Source: Fibrobacterota bacterium
GTDB taxonomy: Bacteria > Fibrobacterota > Chitinivibrionia > Chitinivibrionales > Chitinispirillaceae
DNA length: 32,999 bases
Direction: 5' to 3'
Assembly (NCBI GenBank): GCA_023412475.1
Contig: JAEYNR010000005.1
Coordinates: 1-32,999, forward strand
Positions 17,688-25,913 of the stretch are shown here, piece by piece (the first letter of the stretch is position 1; every line of letters starts with the position of its first letter). Both the position numbers and the translations under genes were made by a program. The notes beneath the pieces were generated by a model that saw only the letters and a list, made by a program, of their open reading frames with translations, did not search any database and was not told where the DNA came from.

Positions 17688-18689
17688 ATGGCACGAATCG
17701 CAATTAATGGTCTGGGCAGGATCGGTCGGGCAGTATTGAAAATTATTATGGATACTCCAGAGCTTGAGGTAGCGGCGATTAATGACCTGCTTCCACCAGA
17801 GAATCTGGCTTATCTTTTAAAATTCGATACTGTTTACGGGCGCTATTTAAAAATGGTAAGTTCAAGTGAAGATTCCCTTATGATCGGGGATAAAAATATC
17901 AGGATGTATAACAGCAAAGAACCAACGGAACTTCCCTGGAAAGACCTGCAAATTGATGCTGCTCTTGAATGTACAGGTCATTTTACCACCAGAGAGGGAC
18001 TGGAAAAACATTTAAAGGCTGGTGCAAAGTATGCCGCTCTTTCTGCGCCTTCCAAAAATGATGGAATGAAATTTGTAGTTCCCGGTGTAAACCACATAGA
18101 AAAAGGGGATACGTTATTTTCTGTAGCCAGTTGCACAACAAATTGTATCACTCCGGTGGTGGAAATAATGAAACGGCGGATCGGAGTGGAAAAAGCAATC
18201 ATGTCTACAATTCATGCCTACACTTCATCACAGAGCCTGGTGGATTCACCCAATAAGAAATGGCGTAGAGGAAGGGCTGCAGCGGCAAATCTGGTACCCT
18301 CGACAACCGGTGCCGCAATTGCAACTGCTAAAGTGATTACTGATATTGAAGGAAAATTTGATGGCATAGCAATCAGAGCTCCTATTACAGTTGGATCGGT
18401 GGCTGACATTACATTCCTTACCAGCAGAGCGACTTCTATAGAAGAGGTTAATCAGATATTTAAAGAAGAGAGCACTACTCAAAGATACCAGGGGATACTT
18501 GGTTTTTCCGATGAGGAGATTGTTTCCTCAGATATAATCCAAGATTCCCGTGCCTCCATAATGGATGCAACTATGACCAAGGTAGTAGATGGAAACCTGG
18601 TAAAAATAATGAGCTGGTATGATAATGAGTGGGGATATGCATCGCAGATGGTAAAAGAGTTGGTGTATTTGTCCAAATTTGCGGTGTAG
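17688..18689 (+). CDS. gap: Glyceraldehyde-3-phosphate dehydrogenase, type I
   Basis: A 333-residue glycolytic/gluconeogenic enzyme that oxidises glyceraldehyde-3-phosphate to 1,3-bisphosphoglycerate with NAD. The Rossmann motif INGLGRIGR (6-14) and Asp33 (INDLL), which favours NAD over NADP, are present. Catalytic Cys149 (SCTTNCITPVVE) and His176 (IHAYTSSQ), the phosphate-site STTGAA block and the C-terminal WYDNEWGYASQM motif are all seen. The ATG at 17688 is preceded by AGAGGAGCG at good spacing, so the open frame upstream to 17634 is not used. Transcribed alone on the plus strand; a strong hairpin follows at 18705-18734. The segment KKWRRGRAAAANLVPSTTGAA (without its last residue) differs slightly from enterobacterial enzymes but is normal for the wider family. 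Confidence 0.97.
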   Translation: MARIAINGLGRIGRAVLKIIMDTPELEVAAINDLLPPENLAYLLKFDTVYGRYLKMVSSSEDSLMIGDKNIRMYNSKEPTELPWKDLQIDAALECTGHFTTREGLEKHLKAGAKYAALSAPSKNDGMKFVVPGVNHIEKGDTLFSVASCTTNCITPVVEIMKRRIGVEKAIMSTIHAYTSSQSLVDSPNKKWRRGRAAAANLVPSTTGAAIATAKVITDIEGKFDGIAIRAPITVGSVADITFLTSRATSIEEVNQIFKEESTTQRYQGILGFSDEEIVSSDIIQDSRASIMDATMTKVVDGNLVKIMSWYDNEWGYASQMVKELVYLSKFAV

Positions 18690-18704
18690 AGTGATAGGTA
18701 GGCT

Positions 18705-18734
18705 CTATGGGGTTCAAAATTCAGAACCCCATAG
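18705..18734 (+). terminator. Hairpin terminator after gap
   Basis: CTATGGGGTTC (18705-18715) pairs perfectly with GAACCCCATAG (18724-18734) around an 8-nt loop, 16 bp past the gap stop codon. There is no T-run, so it may be a hairpin-only or factor-assisted terminator. It lies before the convergent receiver gene. Confidence 0.6.
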
Positions 18735-18843
18735 CTTAAGCCCGAATAACCTAACTTCTGAGCTGAGAAAATCAAAAGCCAAAGCTTGGTTTTATTTGTC
18801 CCGGATGATCTTTAAATTAAGCAGTCTGTTCTCAGGAAAGCTC

Positions 18844-19224
18844 CTAACAACCTTGCTCTTTGCTCTTTTGAATAAGAGTTCCCACCTTTTCTATCAATTC
18901 CTCAAAATCGGTCTTTGAGACTATCCCGTTTGCACCAGCTTCAAATGCCTTATCCTGGTAAAACTCCACTTCATGTGCAGTCACAACCAGAACACAAATA
19001 GTCTTACATCTTTTTACTATTCTACGAATCAGCTCAATCCCATCCATCCCTGGAAGAGATATATCCACCAGAACCAATTCGGGTTTAAACCTGGGGATTT
19101 CATCTAAAGCCTCTTCAGCAGTTTCACTTTCTCCTATAGAAGTAAAGATGCTAAAGTTTTTCTTAAGCAAACGCTTGATGATTATTCTCATCGATTCATA
19201 ATCTTCAACAATAAAAGCTTTCAT
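18844..19224 (-). CDS. REC-only response regulator
   Basis: A 126-residue single receiver domain: IVEDYES acidic patch, phosphoacceptor Asp54 in VLVDISLPGMDG, Thr switch (VVTAH) and Lys in IVSKTDF. No DNA-binding output domain follows, although the sequence resembles the receiver of NarL/LuxR-type regulators. It is the last gene of a leftward group, 159 bp after the large sensor kinase at 19384-22428, its likely partner. A GTG at 19239 would add five residues and has GAGGAA upstream; the ATG at 19224 fits the domain start better. Confidence 0.88.
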   Translation of the reverse strand: MKAFIVEDYESMRIIIKRLLKKNFSIFTSIGESETAEEALDEIPRFKPELVLVDISLPGMDGIELIRRIVKRCKTICVLVVTAHEVEFYQDKAFEAGANGIVSKTDFEELIEKVGTLIQKSKEQGC

Positions 19225-19383
19225 GAAACTTTTTCCCACAACGGGAATTTCCTCTGTTGGTTTTAAATGTTTTCTTCAGTTGTGATAACCTGAGCACAGC
19301 ATTATCTTACAAAGCAACTAACGTACCATTTGAGATGGCAACATTTCTAATGAGCAATAGGTTGCAGCTTTTCAATAAGCAAT

Positions 19384-22300
19384 TCAATCCAGAGTAAAAT
19401 AAAATGCTGCTCCCTTATTGACCTCCCCTTCCGCTCTTATCTTTCCTCCATGCCTCCTGATTACCCTGAATACAATCGACAAACCAACTCCGGTTCCTCC
19501 AAAGTCTCTTTGCGAATGAACCCGCCTGAAAGGCTCGAATATTAATTTTGCAAACTGCATATTAAAACCGACTCCATTATCACGGATATAAAAGTATTCT
19601 TTACTTTCCGAGATTACAGTTCCAAACTCTATTCGGGTGATCTCATTTTTAGAGGTAAATTTCCATGCGTTACGCAAGAGATTTTCCAAAGCTACTCTGA
19701 CCAGTTTGGAATCAGCATACGCAAACACATTTTTTTCGATCTCCAACTCCACGTTTCTCTCTGGTTCACTTTTAATAATCTCCTGAAGATAATTATCCAC
19801 AATTTCACTTACATCAAGCCGTTCACGTTTTAATTCTTGTCGCTCCACTCTTGACAAAACAAGCAAACTGTCAATAAGCTGCTGCATACCATCCACACTG
19901 CCACTAATACGTTCCAGATAATCCTTTCCATTTTTATCTATCAACTTGCTGTAATCCTCCAGCAATATATCGACAAAACCTTTAATAATGCTCAATGGTC
20001 CACGAAGATCGTGGGAGATGGAATAGGAAAAAGATTCAAGATCGCGATTCAAAGAAGAAAGCTCCGCTGCTCTGGAAATAAGTTCTTTTTCCATGCGTTT
20101 ACGCTCTGTTAAATCGATTCCGGTGCCTACCAGAAATGCCACTTTCCCTTTCTCATCATATATTACACTGTTTCTCCAGTGGATAAGTCTCTTCTTCTCA
20201 CCTTTTGACATCAAATGACTCTCATATTCATTTTCAGATTTACCAGAACTTAATTTTGTCAAAACCTGTTTTACCATGTTCTTTTCATCTGGAGGTATAA
20301 ACTCCAGAAAAGAACAACCCAAAGCGTCCCTTTCAGTATATCCAGTCAGAGTTTGGCATGCCCTGTTGAACCGTACAATACGATGTGAAGTATCTATTAC
20401 AATGATTAATGCACTTGATGTCTGCAGTATAGTATCTATGAAATATTTTTCATCCCTGTATTGAATCTGTAAGTTATGTAGCCTGGTAATATCGGTGATT
20501 TCGATTATTGCACCACTTATCTGCTCGTCGATAATAATCGGGGAAGAACTCACAGAGATCCACATATCTTTTTCTTCCCCAGGAACCCTCATTATCAAGT
20601 CTCTGATAATTTCTCCATTCAAAGCGCGTCTGGATGGCAACTTATCTTTGTCGTATGGTTTGCCTGTTTGGGTAAGCAGATGAATGTTTCTTAACTGTTG
20701 TTCATAGGAGCTTCTTTCCATATCTATTGAAATTCCAAATGTCTTCTGTGCAACAGCATTAATTTTGGCTATTGATCCATCTTTATTGTAAATAATATAT
20801 CCTTCAGGAAATGAATTCAGAACCGCTTCAGTCTCCGCCCGTTGCTTCTGAGCCTCCACAAGCGCCTTTTCCAGTTTTTGCTGAAGAATTCGGATATTTG
20901 TAATATCGGTGCCTGTACCTATCCAGCGTATAACATTTCCTTCACTGTCTTTAACAGGTACAATACGGGTTAAAAACCATCTGTAAATGCCATTTCTACC
21001 TCGGAGAGGGAAAGTAACCTCCAGGAAAATGCCCTTGCGCATGCTACTATTCATCCGCTCTATTACTCTTCCCACATGCTCAGGATGATGAAGCTTCTGC
21101 CAACCCCAACCCTGCACCTCTCCAAGACTGGTTCCAGTATAATCAAAGAATCTTTTGTTAAACCAAAACACCCATCCTTTAGAATCTGCCATCCAGGCAA
21201 TCTGAGAAATATTATCAGCTATTGCGTGAAAAACTTCTTCACTTTTCTGAAGAACCTCCTCAACCCTTTTCAAGTCTGTGATATCTCTTCCATAAACATT
21301 TATATAACCGCGTTTTTGCACTGGTACAATATGTAGCGAAAAAACCTTTCCTTGACAACTCAAATCATAGTTTCTGTCTTCATTTCTGGTGAAGGCATTA
21401 GTAATTACCTGATGCCATGACTCCGGAACAAACGTTCCTGTGCTGCAATTCAGCAATACCTGACTTGCCTTGTTTGCGTACAGTGTATACCCTTTTTCTG
21501 TAAGCCTGAGAATTGGGTTAGGATTTTCCTCAGGAAATCTGGCTGATTCATATTCACTTTTTTTGTATCCGGTTATGTCTTTCCAGATTTCGATTCCATT
21601 AATCACATTACCATATCCATTTAGAACCGGAGCTGCAGATACAGCAAAAACCCATTCTCTGCCATCACGGACCAATAGATATTCCCGTTCACTCATGGCT
21701 TCTTTTTTGTTTATTGCGTTATACAGTGGCATGGTTTCCAGATGTGGAGTTGTCCGAGTTTCAGTATCCAGAATACCCCATTTTCCGATCTGCTCTTTTT
21801 CTCCTTTAATCTGCTCAGGTGATAAGCCTAAGTACTTAGCCTGTAACATATTTACATCAATTATTTTCCCGGTATTATCAGCAAGAATAATTCCTGCTGG
21901 TATGTGGGTGATAACCGAATCAAATATTCGCTTTGAGTAATCCCTTTCTTTAGCCCAGGTCTCCATATTCTCTTGAAACTCTTTATTAAGCTTACAAGCA
22001 TCTGCGATTTTCTTTTCACAGGCCATTATCTTTGATTCCAGATGTTTCCTTTCAAAAATGAATTCTACTGTCTTTTCCAGTAATCTTCTATCACCTGAAT
22101 TCTTTAGCAAGTAATCCTTAGCACCTTGGTTTATAGATTTTTCCACCCAACTTAAAGCATCAGATTCAATAAGAAGAATTACTGCGAGTTGGGGGCATGC
22201 TGCATATACAGCATTGAATGTGTCTTCGCCTTTACTATCAGAAAGATCCGGGTCAAGCAGTATCATATCAAAGACAGACTGTTTGATCTTCTCTATTGCA

Positions 22301-22428
22301 GAACTGAGGTTTCGAGAATGCTCAACTATAAAAGGCTCATTCTTAATTTGGTTTATTGTGTTTATTACAAAACTGGCATAAAGCAGGTTTTCTTCAACCA
22401 GTAAGAGTCTTTTTTTACCGGCACTCAT
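19384..22428 (-). CDS. REC-(PAS)5 histidine kinase
   Basis: A 1014-residue cytoplasmic sensor. An N-terminal receiver (about 5-125) has LLLVEEN in place of the usual Asp pair but keeps Asp59 (MILLDPDLSDSKG) and a Lys. About five PAS/PAC domains follow (roughly 165-290, 295-390, 395-515, 530-650, 660-785), each ending in a DIT- or DLT-type PAC tail. The kinase core has a phytochrome-type H-box, SYSISHDLRGPL (His806), an N box (ENLLRNAWKF), G1 (IRDNGVGFN) and G2 (GGTGVGLSIV). No membrane helices are seen. Several PAS domains suggest redox, ligand or light-type cytoplasmic sensing. It is followed by a REC-only protein and preceded by a truncated PAS protein on the same strand. ATG at 22428. Confidence 0.92.
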   Translation of the reverse strand: MSAGKKRLLLVEENLLYASFVINTINQIKNEPFIVEHSRNLSSAIEKIKQSVFDMILLDPDLSDSKGEDTFNAVYAACPQLAVILLIESDALSWVEKSINQGAKDYLLKNSGDRRLLEKTVEFIFERKHLESKIMACEKKIADACKLNKEFQENMETWAKERDYSKRIFDSVITHIPAGIILADNTGKIIDVNMLQAKYLGLSPEQIKGEKEQIGKWGILDTETRTTPHLETMPLYNAINKKEAMSEREYLLVRDGREWVFAVSAAPVLNGYGNVINGIEIWKDITGYKKSEYESARFPEENPNPILRLTEKGYTLYANKASQVLLNCSTGTFVPESWHQVITNAFTRNEDRNYDLSCQGKVFSLHIVPVQKRGYINVYGRDITDLKRVEEVLQKSEEVFHAIADNISQIAWMADSKGWVFWFNKRFFDYTGTSLGEVQGWGWQKLHHPEHVGRVIERMNSSMRKGIFLEVTFPLRGRNGIYRWFLTRIVPVKDSEGNVIRWIGTGTDITNIRILQQKLEKALVEAQKQRAETEAVLNSFPEGYIIYNKDGSIAKINAVAQKTFGISIDMERSSYEQQLRNIHLLTQTGKPYDKDKLPSRRALNGEIIRDLIMRVPGEEKDMWISVSSSPIIIDEQISGAIIEITDITRLHNLQIQYRDEKYFIDTILQTSSALIIVIDTSHRIVRFNRACQTLTGYTERDALGCSFLEFIPPDEKNMVKQVLTKLSSGKSENEYESHLMSKGEKKRLIHWRNSVIYDEKGKVAFLVGTGIDLTERKRMEKELISRAAELSSLNRDLESFSYSISHDLRGPLSIIKGFVDILLEDYSKLIDKNGKDYLERISGSVDGMQQLIDSLLVLSRVERQELKRERLDVSEIVDNYLQEIIKSEPERNVELEIEKNVFAYADSKLVRVALENLLRNAWKFTSKNEITRIEFGTVISESKEYFYIRDNGVGFNMQFAKLIFEPFRRVHSQRDFGGTGVGLSIVFRVIRRHGGKIRAEGEVNKGAAFYFTLD

Positions 22429-22556
22429 AAATTACCCTCTACAGAAGCCAACGCGACTGCCACTTTCTTTCAGCACAAATTAGTTAGCAGCAAAATAGTC
22501 ACAGCAGTACTCCAACCGGCTCTACTATCTACTTTTTAAATCACCACCAAACAGCT

Positions 22557-23036
22557 TTAACCTCTCCTGGATACTGAATAATCCAAAATGATTATGCTGT
22601 TGGCTTCTTCGGTAAATTTCCGATATTTTGCTTCAGATTCCTCTAATTTCTGTTGAGCAGTATGTTGAGTCGTAATATCATTGATTACCAGTAAAATCAA
22701 TGTCTGCTTCCCGAGGTCCTGAAGATGCAATCGGGCGTTGAGCTGCATCAATTTTTGCCCACTCACCTCAAAGTTATGCTTCACTTCGTAATCCTCAAAC
22801 GAAATCTGCTCTTTAATGATTTTCTGCAGAAGTAACCGTAAGTCCGGAATATTCCATTGCCCATTTCCCAGTCTAAAAATATGCTTATCTACTGTGTCAT
22901 CTTTTGAAACAAGAAAGTTCTGGTAAAAAGAACGGTTGGACAACATTACTTCCAGATCCTCATTCAAAAGTAGAAATGATTCACAAATAATGTCGATCAT
23001 ATCTTCTGCAAATAAACAGGGATTTCGCTTGCTCAT
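22557..23036 (-). CDS. Truncated PAS-domain sensor (probable remnant)
   Basis: A 159-residue protein of one PAS domain (about 12-130) of the kind seen at the front of CheR/CheB-linked or hybrid sensors: NEDLEVMLSNRSFYQNFL, LGNGQWNIPDLRLLL, FEDYEVKHNF. A PAC tail (VINDITTQHTAQQKLEESEAKYRKF minus the last five residues) then leads into the first ten residues of a second PAS (EEANSIIILD), which stops abruptly. No kinase domain follows. Past the stop, another frame reads QERLKLFGGDLKSR then stops, so an internal deletion or frameshift looks likely. The ATG at 23036 has AGGA six bases upstream. It may still be expressed as a single-domain PAS protein. Confidence 0.7.
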   Translation of the reverse strand: MSKRNPCLFAEDMIDIICESFLLLNEDLEVMLSNRSFYQNFLVSKDDTVDKHIFRLGNGQWNIPDLRLLLQKIIKEQISFEDYEVKHNFEVSGQKLMQLNARLHLQDLGKQTLILLVINDITTQHTAQQKLEESEAKYRKFTEEANSIIILDYSVSRRG

Positions 23037-23294
23037 CAAAATCCTAACTCATGGAGATTTCAGCTTTTCTGCACCATTCTTTGCAGTTCTCCATCATCTA
23101 CCTACTGTTTATAATTTGGATAAACAATTCAATAAAGACACGTTACATAAATGCCCATGTAAGGGCAAAAAACGTACCTATAGCAAAAAAACGCACTTGG
23201 TTGGGCACCTTTTTTTAACTGCAGATTCTGGTTTAATGAAAAGTGGGTTTGAAAAAATCAGGGTGAGCTTTTTACAATTTTCAAAATGATCTGA

Positions 23295-23957
23295 TTAATC
23301 AATTAATTCCATAATCAGATCCACTCCAGTTTCGTTACCGGACTCCATCAGGACAACATTTTCTTGCGATCCATAATAAATATCTGTTTCCAAATCTCTG
23401 TTAATTTTCTGATAAGCCTGTATTTTATACTTTCCTGATGGAATATTGGACAGCCTGAAAATGCCTGCATTCGTACTATCAAATATTGCCATTCCTTCTA
23501 TAAAAATTAAGGAGGATTGATCTATTGTGGAAATTACAGATCCGGAAATAGATCCAAGGGAAAGATATTCAGATGATTCAGACCGTTCCAAAAGGTTTAA
23601 TTTGTCGATATTTATATTGCTAATCACAGCTCCTCTTTTAAAATCTTCGCTTCTGGCCACAAGGTTATACCGGCCACTTGGAAGAGAATAAAGGCTGAAA
23701 TTTCCATTCAGATCGGCATATACGGTATCCAGAAAGCTATTTGCACTTAGATCAGGGGCAATAAACGATGTAGCACAGAAGATAATCTGTGATCCGGGAG
23801 TGGCTTTTCCCCAGAGACTGTCAGCACACACTGTTATCCTGAGCCCATTGGTGGTTTCAAATCCCCCTGCGGTGTTTACTCCACAAAAGTAGAAAAGAAA
23901 GGACAGAAAGAGAAGAGAAAGCAGCAAATACATATTACCACTCGCTCTATTAACCAT
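23295..23957 (-). CDS. Small envelope lipoprotein with beta-sandwich repeats (TIGR02147 partner, copy 2)
   Basis: A 220-residue exported protein. A long hydrophobic leader ends FYFCG, making Cys25 the candidate lipidation site (Phe at -1 is atypical). It is followed by NTAGGFETTN, matching the AGGSEAGN motif at the same place in the 13806-15485 lipoprotein. Two carboxypeptidase-regulatory-like beta domains follow (about 35-125, with DLNGNFSLYSLPSGRYNLVA; about 130-215, with GIFRLSNIPSGKYKIQAYQ). Such domains fold as small transthyretin-like sandwiches and carry no catalytic site. The ATG lies 8 bases inside the end of the TIGR02147 gene (ATGGTTAA) with GAGAGG upstream, so translation is coupled. 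Function unknown; the pairing suggests it works with its TIGR02147 neighbour. Confidence 0.82.
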   Translation of the reverse strand: MVNRASGNMYLLLSLLFLSFLFYFCGVNTAGGFETTNGLRITVCADSLWGKATPGSQIIFCATSFIAPDLSANSFLDTVYADLNGNFSLYSLPSGRYNLVARSEDFKRGAVISNINIDKLNLLERSESSEYLSLGSISGSVISTIDQSSLIFIEGMAIFDSTNAGIFRLSNIPSGKYKIQAYQKINRDLETDIYYGSQENVVLMESGNETGVDLIMELID

Positions 23958-24786
23958 TAGTTTCCGCCTCTCTCAGACACTTACTGACTGGAAATAACTG
24001 CATGTTGAGTTGATAAACATATTCTCTTTTTTTTGAATCTTCTGCGATAGTCAAAATCTCTTGACGAGTTCTTTTCAATATCTCCTTAACTTTCTTAAGA
24101 TCCTCAGCAGATAAGCCTACAGTCACTGTAGAAATATCCCGCTCATTTTTAGGATATCTCATCAATGCATGATGTGCAAGCCTGATCATTTCGCCCTGAT
24201 ATTTTCGTATAGCTACATGTTCCCACTTCTCACCGGTAGTCAGAAGCTTTTCTGTGGCATGTAAACAGCCATTTTTGTCTTCAGAGATTATATTCAGGTT
24301 TTTAAGAATTTTTACGGCTTTTTCTGCCTCTTTAAGCGGAATCGATGGTCTCAGAGAGTCCGAAATCGAGCAACCATTGTTGATTCTGCCTTTGATATCG
24401 ATAATCTCACGGAGAGCAATCAAATACCATTTCTCAAACAAAGAATACTGAACGAGTTTTACCTTCTTTATCCTTTCACTTCTTAAATCGAGCATCTTCT
24501 TAAAAATCGCATTTTTGTTTTCCGGGTTTTTGTCTAAAGTCAATTGCACCATAAGAGTGAAATAATCCGTAGATTTTTCACGAAGGTTCAATTCATCTAT
24601 AAAAACTGGTAACAATTTCCTGCTGATATTTCTTTCGCCATTTAAAATTCTGGCCAGTGTTGCAGCACTGATCCCCATACGGGATGAAAATAGGCGGCCG
24701 GAGAATCCGGGGTTACTGACTTTTTTCTCTTTTATATAATCTATCAGATATCTTCTATAATCGATATAGCTATAAATATTGGGCAT
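23950..24786 (-). CDS. TIGR02147/DUF4423 family protein, copy 2
   Basis: A 278-residue cytoplasmic protein. It opens with the family-typical MPNIYSYIDYRRYLIDYIKE, then a helix-turn-helix-like segment (FSSRMGISAATLARILNGER). The DUF4423 core follows (YSLFEKWYLIALREII; a winged-helix-like PLKEAEKAVKILKNLNII), then ERDISTVTVGLSAEDLKKVKE (without its last residue) and the terminal QLFPVSK. It aligns by eye along its whole length with copy 1 at 15482-16354 (DIS-x-x-T, Q-L-x-P-x-SK). Probable DNA-binding regulator of unknown target. Start: ATG with GGAGGA upstream; a consensus promoter lies at 24808-24836. It overlaps the downstream lipoprotein gene by 8 bases and is divergent from the DUF6345 gene at 25076. 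Confidence 0.88.
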   Translation of the reverse strand: MPNIYSYIDYRRYLIDYIKEKKVSNPGFSGRLFSSRMGISAATLARILNGERNISRKLLPVFIDELNLREKSTDYFTLMVQLTLDKNPENKNAIFKKMLDLRSERIKKVKLVQYSLFEKWYLIALREIIDIKGRINNGCSISDSLRPSIPLKEAEKAVKILKNLNIISEDKNGCLHATEKLLTTGEKWEHVAIRKYQGEMIRLAHHALMRYPKNERDISTVTVGLSAEDLKKVKEILKRTRQEILTIAEDSKKREYVYQLNMQLFPVSKCLREAETNG

Positions 24787-24807
24787 TTATTATCCTCCAC
24801 AGCCTAT

Positions 24808-24836
24808 AATATATGAATAGCAAAGTTAAGTGTCAA
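24808..24836 (-). promoter_or_regulatory. Sigma70-type promoter of TIGR02147 copy 2
   Basis: On the minus strand, TTGACA (24836-24831), a 17-bp spacer, then TATATT (24813-24808). The start codon is about 22 bp past the -10, with GGAGG between, so the leader is very short. Confidence 0.65.
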
Positions 24837-24928
24837 TAAAACAGAAAAAAAGATTACGCTCCTGGTAAAATATCCGGGCATTATTGCCATACTATTATCA
24901 GTTAAATCAATCTAATAAGGTGGAAGTC

Positions 24929-24959
24929 AAAAGTGTTGCCCTTTTTTGGCAACACTTTT
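24929..24959. terminator. Bidirectional intrinsic-terminator hairpin between divergent promoters
   Basis: AAAAGTGTTGCC (24929-24940) pairs perfectly with GGCAACACTTTT (24948-24959) around a 7-nt loop, with T-runs on both strands. It sits between the -35 boxes of two divergent promoters, where no coding sequence ends. It may insulate the two units or end a small RNA. Confidence 0.7.
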
Positions 24960-24971
24960 TTGCACATATTA

Positions 24972-25000
24972 TTGACAATTCCTTCCTACACTAATAAAAT
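24972..25000 (+). promoter_or_regulatory. Sigma70-type promoter of the DUF6345 operon
   Basis: TTGACA (24972-24977), exactly 17 bp, TAAAAT (24995-25000). Predicted start near 25007, giving a leader of about 70 nt that ends in GGAGAGGAG seven bases before the ATG at 25076. Confidence 0.7.
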
Positions 25001-25075
25001 AATGATAAGTATTAGTAAAACAATGCAGTAGCCAACAAAATTTCAGATCCCAGAGTCTGTGGAGAGGAGCTTTTT

Positions 25076-25885
25076 ATGAGTTCAATCAACTGTACTATCA
25101 CACGTTCTGGTCTCTTAATACTGTTACTCGCCTGTTCTGCCTTTACAGTACCACCGTTTATGTGGTATGCAACTTACAGCATTCAAAATTATTATGCGCA
25201 TGGATGTGATCCTTTTCATAACTTGTTTACTGCTCATGCAGATGCAATTGGCTTCTCCAAAGCGGTCAATTCTGCTGGCTTAAGCAGTGAAGTAAGACAC
25301 GTATACAACAGAAAGGACTCTGAATGTACCGCAAGCCGCTGGTCAGGGCAATACGCCGAGGTAAATTATGTGGATTTTCTTTTTTACGCTGGTCATGGAT
25401 GTGGTACTGGACCATACCTGGGTTGCACCCCAGCTTATCAGGTTACAAACTGGTCCGATATACGCTTCGGTGGAGCCGGATATCTGAAATGGGTTCAGGC
25501 TGCTTCATGCAAATGGTTTGCTGTTGATACTGCAAATACCTGCATAACCGGAATGAATGAATTCCAGAGATGGAAAAATTGCTTCGAAGGTGTACATACA
25601 ATCCAGGGACACAGAGCAATTACATTCGAACACTTCAACAGTGATTCCATGTCTGCAGATTTCTGGAACCGATGGGTATATCAGAACAGTACCATCCATA
25701 ATGCCTGGAGAAATGCTCAGGTAAAGTGGATTTATGAAAAAGTTGGATTCCCAGGACTGCAACCAGCTACTGCTGCTGCTGACCTCATTTATCTCAATGA
25801 ATTATGGCAGGATGCCTCCAATTCGCCTGCACCACCAGGAATGAAAATTCTGACGTGGGCTACTGTCGGAATTCCTGCTTACTAA
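25076..25885 (+). CDS. DUF6345 caspase-like (clan CD fold) putative surface lipoprotein
   Basis: A 269-residue exported protein. The leader ends LLLACSAF, a good lipobox with Cys20 (signal-peptidase I export is the alternative). The body resembles the DUF6345 family, a caspase/gingipain-like fold. The candidate dyad is His107 in DFLFYAGHGCGTG and Cys145 in WVQAASCKWF, with the usual beta-strand before each residue. Ten or so Cys suggest disulfides. It would be a surface cysteine peptidase or a self-processing protein; no substrate is known. A consensus promoter and strong ribosome binding site (GGAGAGGAG) precede it, and the next gene begins 28 bp after its stop, so the two form an operon. 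The DUF6345 assignment is by recognition of the GHG and AASC context; catalytic activity is untested. Confidence 0.75.
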   Translation: MSSINCTITRSGLLILLLACSAFTVPPFMWYATYSIQNYYAHGCDPFHNLFTAHADAIGFSKAVNSAGLSSEVRHVYNRKDSECTASRWSGQYAEVNYVDFLFYAGHGCGTGPYLGCTPAYQVTNWSDIRFGGAGYLKWVQAASCKWFAVDTANTCITGMNEFQRWKNCFEGVHTIQGHRAITFEHFNSDSMSADFWNRWVYQNSTIHNAWRNAQVKWIYEKVGFPGLQPATAAADLIYLNELWQDASNSPAPPGMKILTWATVGIPAY

Positions 25886-25913
25886 ATCGAATATGCCTTC
25901 ACAGGAGAATATT

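Noticed and set aside
21470..21940. 156-codon ORF antisense to the five-PAS kinase
   Set aside because: Lies wholly inside a strongly supported kinase coding region; composition is that of a shadow frame.
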